13,610 bases of DNA, taken from Raineyella sp964402325 (lineage in GTDB: Bacteria > Actinomycetota > Actinomycetes > Propionibacteriales > Propionibacteriaceae). The DNA lies in assembly GCA_964402325.1 (NCBI GenBank), contig CAYOBI010000070.1, forward strand, positions 1 through 13,610, given 5' to 3'. This document shows positions 11,124-13,610 of this stretch, in pieces (within the stretch, counting starts at the first letter, position 1; each line of letters opens with the position of its first letter). The notes beneath the pieces were generated by a model. It saw only the letters and a list, made by a program, of their open reading frames with translations. It ran no database searches and was not told where the DNA came from. A program made the position numbers and the translations under genes.

Positions 11124-12116
11124 ATGCCCCTGCACCCGTACGGTCCCGACGACGACGCCCAGTTCGAGGAGGCGAGGGCGGTGGTCAACGCCGCCCTCGC
11201 CGTCGACGCCCCCTGGGACCGCCCGCGGTCCTCGTACCGTCACCGCATGCTCACCCGCTACGGCTGGGACGGGGAGCCGGAGGCCCCCTACCTGCTGCGC
11301 ACCGACGCCGGCGCCACGGTCGGGGTGGCCGGGCTGTTCGTCAGCGCCTGGGACAACCCGACCGTCGGTTGGGCCACCCTGGTCGTCGATCCGGCCGTCC
11401 GGGGCCGGGGCCACGGGACCGCCGGGCTGGATGAGCTCGTCGGGCTGGCCCGCGGGCTCGGGCTGACCCATCTGACGGTCGAGGCGTACGACACGCCGGC
11501 CGCCCGCCGGCTCGCCACCGGGCACGGCTTCGCAGAGGTCTACCGGGAGGCGAACCGGATGGTGGACCTGGACCGGGTCGACCCGGACGGGCTGCGGCAA
11601 CTGACCGCCGAGGCGGCGCCGTACGCCACCGACTACGAGACGGTTCGGCTCGCCGGTGCGGTCCCCCAGGGATTGCTCGGGCAGCTGGCCGCCCTCACCG
11701 CCGCGATCAACGACGCCCCCACCGACGACCTGGTGTGGGACCCCGAGGAGTTTCCACCGGCCCGGATCCGCGACGGCGAGGCGGCCCAGCTGGCCGCCGG
11801 CTGGCGGCTGTACCGGGTGGTCGCCCGCCGCCGCGACACCGGCACCCTGGCCGGGCACACGAAGGTGCTGGTCGACGCCGAGGACCCGACCGTGGCGATC
11901 CAGCTCGACACCGCCGTCGCCCGCGCCCACCGCGGGCACCGCCTCGGGCTGCTGCTCAAGGCCGAGATGATGGCCTGGCTGCGCGATGCCGAGCCGGGCG
12001 TGCTCCGCCTGCGGACCAGTAACGCCAGTTCGAACGCCCCGATGATCGGGGTCAACGAGCAGCTCGGCTACCGGCTGGTCACCGAACTGGTCTACCACCA
12101 GCGCACCCTCGGGTGA
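11124..12116 (+). CDS. Tandem-GNAT N-acetyltransferase
   Basis: This 330-residue protein contains two GNAT domains in tandem; the substrate is unknown. Domain 1 (about 1-155) has motif A in TLVVDPAVRGRGHGTAGLDE, with R-G-R-G-H-G as the acetyl-CoA loop, and a later TVEAYDTPAARRLATGHGF segment. Domain 2 (about 170-330) has ARAHRGHRLGLLLKAEMMAW as its motif A and ends with the typical TSNASSNAPMIGVNEQLGYR segment. Both loops look intact, so both domains could bind acetyl-CoA. Mycothiol synthase MshD is a double-GNAT protein of similar size, but I see no specific reason to assign that role. ATG 11124 follows GACACT by 6 nt, which suggests a leaderless transcript; the GGAG nearby is too close to be a normal ribosome site. 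It starts 39 nt after the hypothetical gene. Confidence 0.88.
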   Translation: MPLHPYGPDDDAQFEEARAVVNAALAVDAPWDRPRSSYRHRMLTRYGWDGEPEAPYLLRTDAGATVGVAGLFVSAWDNPTVGWATLVVDPAVRGRGHGTAGLDELVGLARGLGLTHLTVEAYDTPAARRLATGHGFAEVYREANRMVDLDRVDPDGLRQLTAEAAPYATDYETVRLAGAVPQGLLGQLAALTAAINDAPTDDLVWDPEEFPPARIRDGEAAQLAAGWRLYRVVARRRDTGTLAGHTKVLVDAEDPTVAIQLDTAVARAHRGHRLGLLLKAEMMAWLRDAEPGVLRLRTSNASSNAPMIGVNEQLGYRLVTELVYHQRTLG

Positions 12117-12151
12117 GCCCCGGCGCCCTGCTCGAGCGTCCCGGCCACTTC

Positions 12152-12173
12152 GGTGGAACGACTGAGGTGGAAC
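12152..12173 (+). repeat. Short direct repeat GGTGGAAC x2
   Basis: GGTGGAAC occurs at 12152-12159 and 12166-12173, a 14-bp period, in the 101-bp gap before the SPFH gene. It may be a regulator-binding element. Confidence 0.3.
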
Positions 12174-12181
12174 AATTGAGC

Positions 12182-12200
12182 AGGGCCCCACCCGGGCCCT
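12182..12200 (+). terminator. Hairpin between tandem GNAT and SPFH genes
   Basis: AGGGCCC (12182-12188) pairs with GGGCCCT (12194-12200) around CACCC. It ends 17 nt before the SPFH start codon, so it is either a terminator of the GNAT gene or a leader hairpin of the SPFH gene. There is no U-tract. Confidence 0.35.
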
Positions 12201-12217
12201 TGATCCAAGGACTTCCG

Positions 12218-13084
12218 ATGAACAGTGGTCTCATCGTCCTCATCCTCGTCGTGATCCTCGCCCTGGTGCTGATGGGCGCCTCGATCCGCGTCATCCCCGA
12301 GTACCAGCGCGGCATCGTGTTCCGGCTGGGCCGCGTACGCCCCGTCTACAACGCGGGCCTGCGGTTCCTCATCCCCTGGGTGGACCGGCTGGTCCGGGTG
12401 GACCTGCGCGTCATCACCCACACCATCCCGACCCAGGAGATCATCACCAACGACAACGTCTCCGCGCGGGTGAACGCCGTCGTGCTCTTCCGTGTCGTCG
12501 ACCCGGCGCGCGCGATCCTGGAGGTCGAGCAGTTCCAGGTCGCCACCTCGCAGATCGCCCAGACGACGCTGCGGTCCCTGCTGGGCCGGGTCGACCTGGA
12601 CCGGCTGCTCGCCCACCGTGAGGACCTCAACGTCGACCTGCGCACCCGGATGGACGAGCGTACGAAGCCCTGGGGCGTCGAGGTGCGCGTGGTGGAGATC
12701 AAGGACGTCGAGCTCCCCGAGGGCATGCAGCGCGCGATGGCCCGGCAGGCCGAGGCAGAGCGGGAGCGCCGCGCCAAGGTGATCAACGCCCACGGCGAGC
12801 TGCAGGCCTCGGCCGAGCTGCGCAAGGCCGCCGAGACCCTGTCCGCCAGCCCCGCCTCGATCCAGCTGCGCTACCTGCAGACCCTGCTCGAGGTCGGCGC
12901 CGACCACAACTCCACCATCATCTTCCCGATGCCGATCGACCTGTTCCGCCCCTTCCTCGAGGCGGTCCGACCGGCCCCGAGCGTCGGCTTCGCACCGACC
13001 GGCGCGCCGGAGCCGGAGGCCGAGGAGGTGCCCGCGGTCCCGGAGACGACCGGTCCCGACGCGCCCTCGACGTACGACATCTGA
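12218..13084 (+). CDS. SPFH/band 7 (stomatin-like, slipin) membrane protein
   Basis: This is a stomatin/prohibitin-type membrane scaffold protein of 288 residues. An N-terminal membrane helix (about 4-20, GLIVLILVVILALVLMG) is followed by the SPFH domain from VIPEYQRGIVFRLGR through RVDLRVITHTIPTQEIITND and WGVEVRVVEIKDVELPEGMQ. Next is a helical coiled-coil-prone stretch (MARQAEAERERRAKVINAHG) and an acidic Pro-rich tail (PEPEAEEVPAVPETT). Bacterial slipins organise membrane microdomains and are often partnered with an NfeD protein; no nfeD gene is seen next to it here. ATG 12218 is chosen because AAGGA lies 8 nt upstream and the helix begins right after it. The frame remains open upstream but carries no family sequence. 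It is separated from the preceding GNAT gene by 101 nt. Confidence 0.93.
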   Translation: MNSGLIVLILVVILALVLMGASIRVIPEYQRGIVFRLGRVRPVYNAGLRFLIPWVDRLVRVDLRVITHTIPTQEIITNDNVSARVNAVVLFRVVDPARAILEVEQFQVATSQIAQTTLRSLLGRVDLDRLLAHREDLNVDLRTRMDERTKPWGVEVRVVEIKDVELPEGMQRAMARQAEAERERRAKVINAHGELQASAELRKAAETLSASPASIQLRYLQTLLEVGADHNSTIIFPMPIDLFRPFLEAVRPAPSVGFAPTGAPEPEAEEVPAVPETTGPDAPSTYDI

Positions 13085-13113
13085 GCCCACCCCGAGGCCA
13101 GCCCTTGACGTTC

Positions 13114-13142
13114 TTGTGAGCCAGGTCACATCGACCTAGCGT
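13114..13142 (+). promoter_or_regulatory. Promoter of terminal lipoprotein gene
   Basis: TTGTGA (13114-13119) and TAGCGT (13137-13142) are separated by exactly 17 nt. The inferred start near 13149 gives a leader of about 50 nt. Confidence 0.6.
13115..13130 (+). promoter_or_regulatory. CRP/GlxR-type binding site
   Basis: TGTGA-GCCAGG-TCACA is a perfect match to the TGTGA-N6-TCACA consensus of CRP and actinobacterial GlxR. It overlaps the -35 and spacer of the promoter, centred near -27, a position expected for repression rather than activation. Confidence 0.75.
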
Positions 13143-13198
13143 GGTGACAGAGGGCGGACGCCCCCACCCTCCGGATCACGTTCCCGCAGGAGGAACTC

Positions 13199-13610
13199 AT
13201 GAAGGCCAGATCGATCGGCGCGGCGGCCGTCCTGTCCGCGGCACTGTTGACCCTGTCCGGCTGTGGCACCGGCGGCGGCTACGGCTCGAGCGGGGGCACC
13301 TCAGGCGGCGGCTACGGGATGAGCACCCCGGCCAGCCCGTCCCCCACCACCGGATCGACGGCAACCGTGGCCGGACTGAAGACCGCGTCCACCTCGCTGG
13401 GTACGATCGTCGTCGCCGACACCGGCATGACGGTCTACCAGTTCACCAAGGACGTGAAGGACTCCGGCACCAGCGCCTGCACCGGCGGTTGCCTCAAGGC
13501 CTGGCCACCCGTCCTGACCGCCAGCGACACCCCGAGTCTGCAGGGGGTCACCGGCAAGGTCGGCACCATCACCGCGAACGGTGGCAAGCAGGTCACCCTC
13601 AACGGCCTGC
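13199..13610 (+). CDS. COG4315-like secreted lipoprotein, C-terminus beyond window
   Basis: This is a predicted lipid-anchored exported protein of unknown function, cut by the right edge after 137 codons. The signal peptide MKARSIGAAAVLSAALLTLS leads to the lipobox LSGC, with Cys22 as the anchor. A Gly/Ser/Tyr-rich and then Pro/Thr-rich spacer follows (about 23-55), then the repeat type known as the Yx(FWY)xxD-motif lipoprotein: GTIVVADTGMTVYQFTKD, where YQFTKD fits the motif, and ACTGGCLKAWPPV with its conserved Cys pair and WPP. Family members usually carry a second copy of the motif, which would lie beyond the window. ATG 13199 has AGGAGG 6 nt upstream. The promoter with a consensus CRP/GlxR site suggests control by cAMP and carbon status. 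Confidence 0.88.
   Translation, partial: MKARSIGAAAVLSAALLTLSGCGTGGGYGSSGGTSGGGYGMSTPASPSPTTGSTATVAGLKTASTSLGTIVVADTGMTVYQFTKDVKDSGTSACTGGCLKAWPPVLTASDTPSLQGVTGKVGTITANGGKQVTLNGL

Noticed and set aside
12092..13129. Minus-strand open frame opposite the SPFH gene
   Set aside because: It is an antisense shadow with Asp/Gly/His-rich composition and no motif.
13105..13142. TTGACG as the -35 of the lipoprotein promoter
   Set aside because: It is 26 nt from TAGCGT, too far for a normal promoter; TTGTGA at 13114 gives the proper 17-nt spacing.
13153..13172. GGGCGGACGCCCCC-type short inverted repeat before the terminal lipoprotein
   Set aside because: The stem is short and expected by chance at this GC content; no conserved feature supports it.

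Overview
The window is very GC-rich, with the codon bias and TAnnnT-type -10 elements typical of Actinobacteria. A PTS-dependent dihydroxyacetone kinase locus, a fructose/mannose-family PTS permease and a consensus CRP/GlxR-type site fit a fermentative actinobacterium. Propionibacteriaceae is my best guess, but the sequence alone does not prove it. I see no rRNA, tRNA, CRISPR array or insertion sequence.

Layout. Bases 1-2732 (minus strand) carry a sugar operon: manA (mannose-6-phosphate isomerase), then a fructose-family PTS EIIBC gene that runs off the left edge and has an in-frame amber codon at codon 59. A LacI-type operator lies upstream of manA. The divergent thioredoxin gene (3052-3423) is preceded by a CsoR/CstR-type operator. 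Next come a GNAT acetyltransferase and a small SHOCT-domain protein (both minus), then a large LAL/MalT-type LuxR-family regulator (4907-7516, plus). A tight minus-strand operon (9142 to 7526) encodes an HdeD/DUF308 membrane protein, a DUF4203-like multi-pass membrane protein and a META-domain lipoprotein. Reading plus from 9322 are dhaK, a short in-frame dhaL-dhaM fusion remnant, a conserved actinobacterial hypothetical, a double GNAT protein, an SPFH/band-7 membrane protein and a lipoprotein cut by the right edge.

How the genes relate. The main theme is carbohydrate uptake and phosphorylation through the PTS, and two of its genes look damaged: the permease by a nonsense codon, and dhaL/dhaM by a deletion that joins the DhaL N-terminus to the C-terminal half of the DhaM HPr domain. 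DhaK is left without the partner subunits it needs, at least at this locus. The second theme is the cell envelope: HdeD, DUF4203, META, SHOCT, SPFH and COG4315-like proteins.

Regulation. The SHOCT gene and the HdeD operon, 4.5 kb apart, share the same unusual 19-bp odd-centred palindrome (ATCCCCCGC-N-GCGGG[G/T]GAT). It sits at the same distance from a candidate -10 box in both, which suggests a small regulon under one dimeric activator. Other regulatory signals are a perfect TGTGA-N6-TCACA site on the final lipoprotein promoter, the thioredoxin operator, and several genes that look leaderless.
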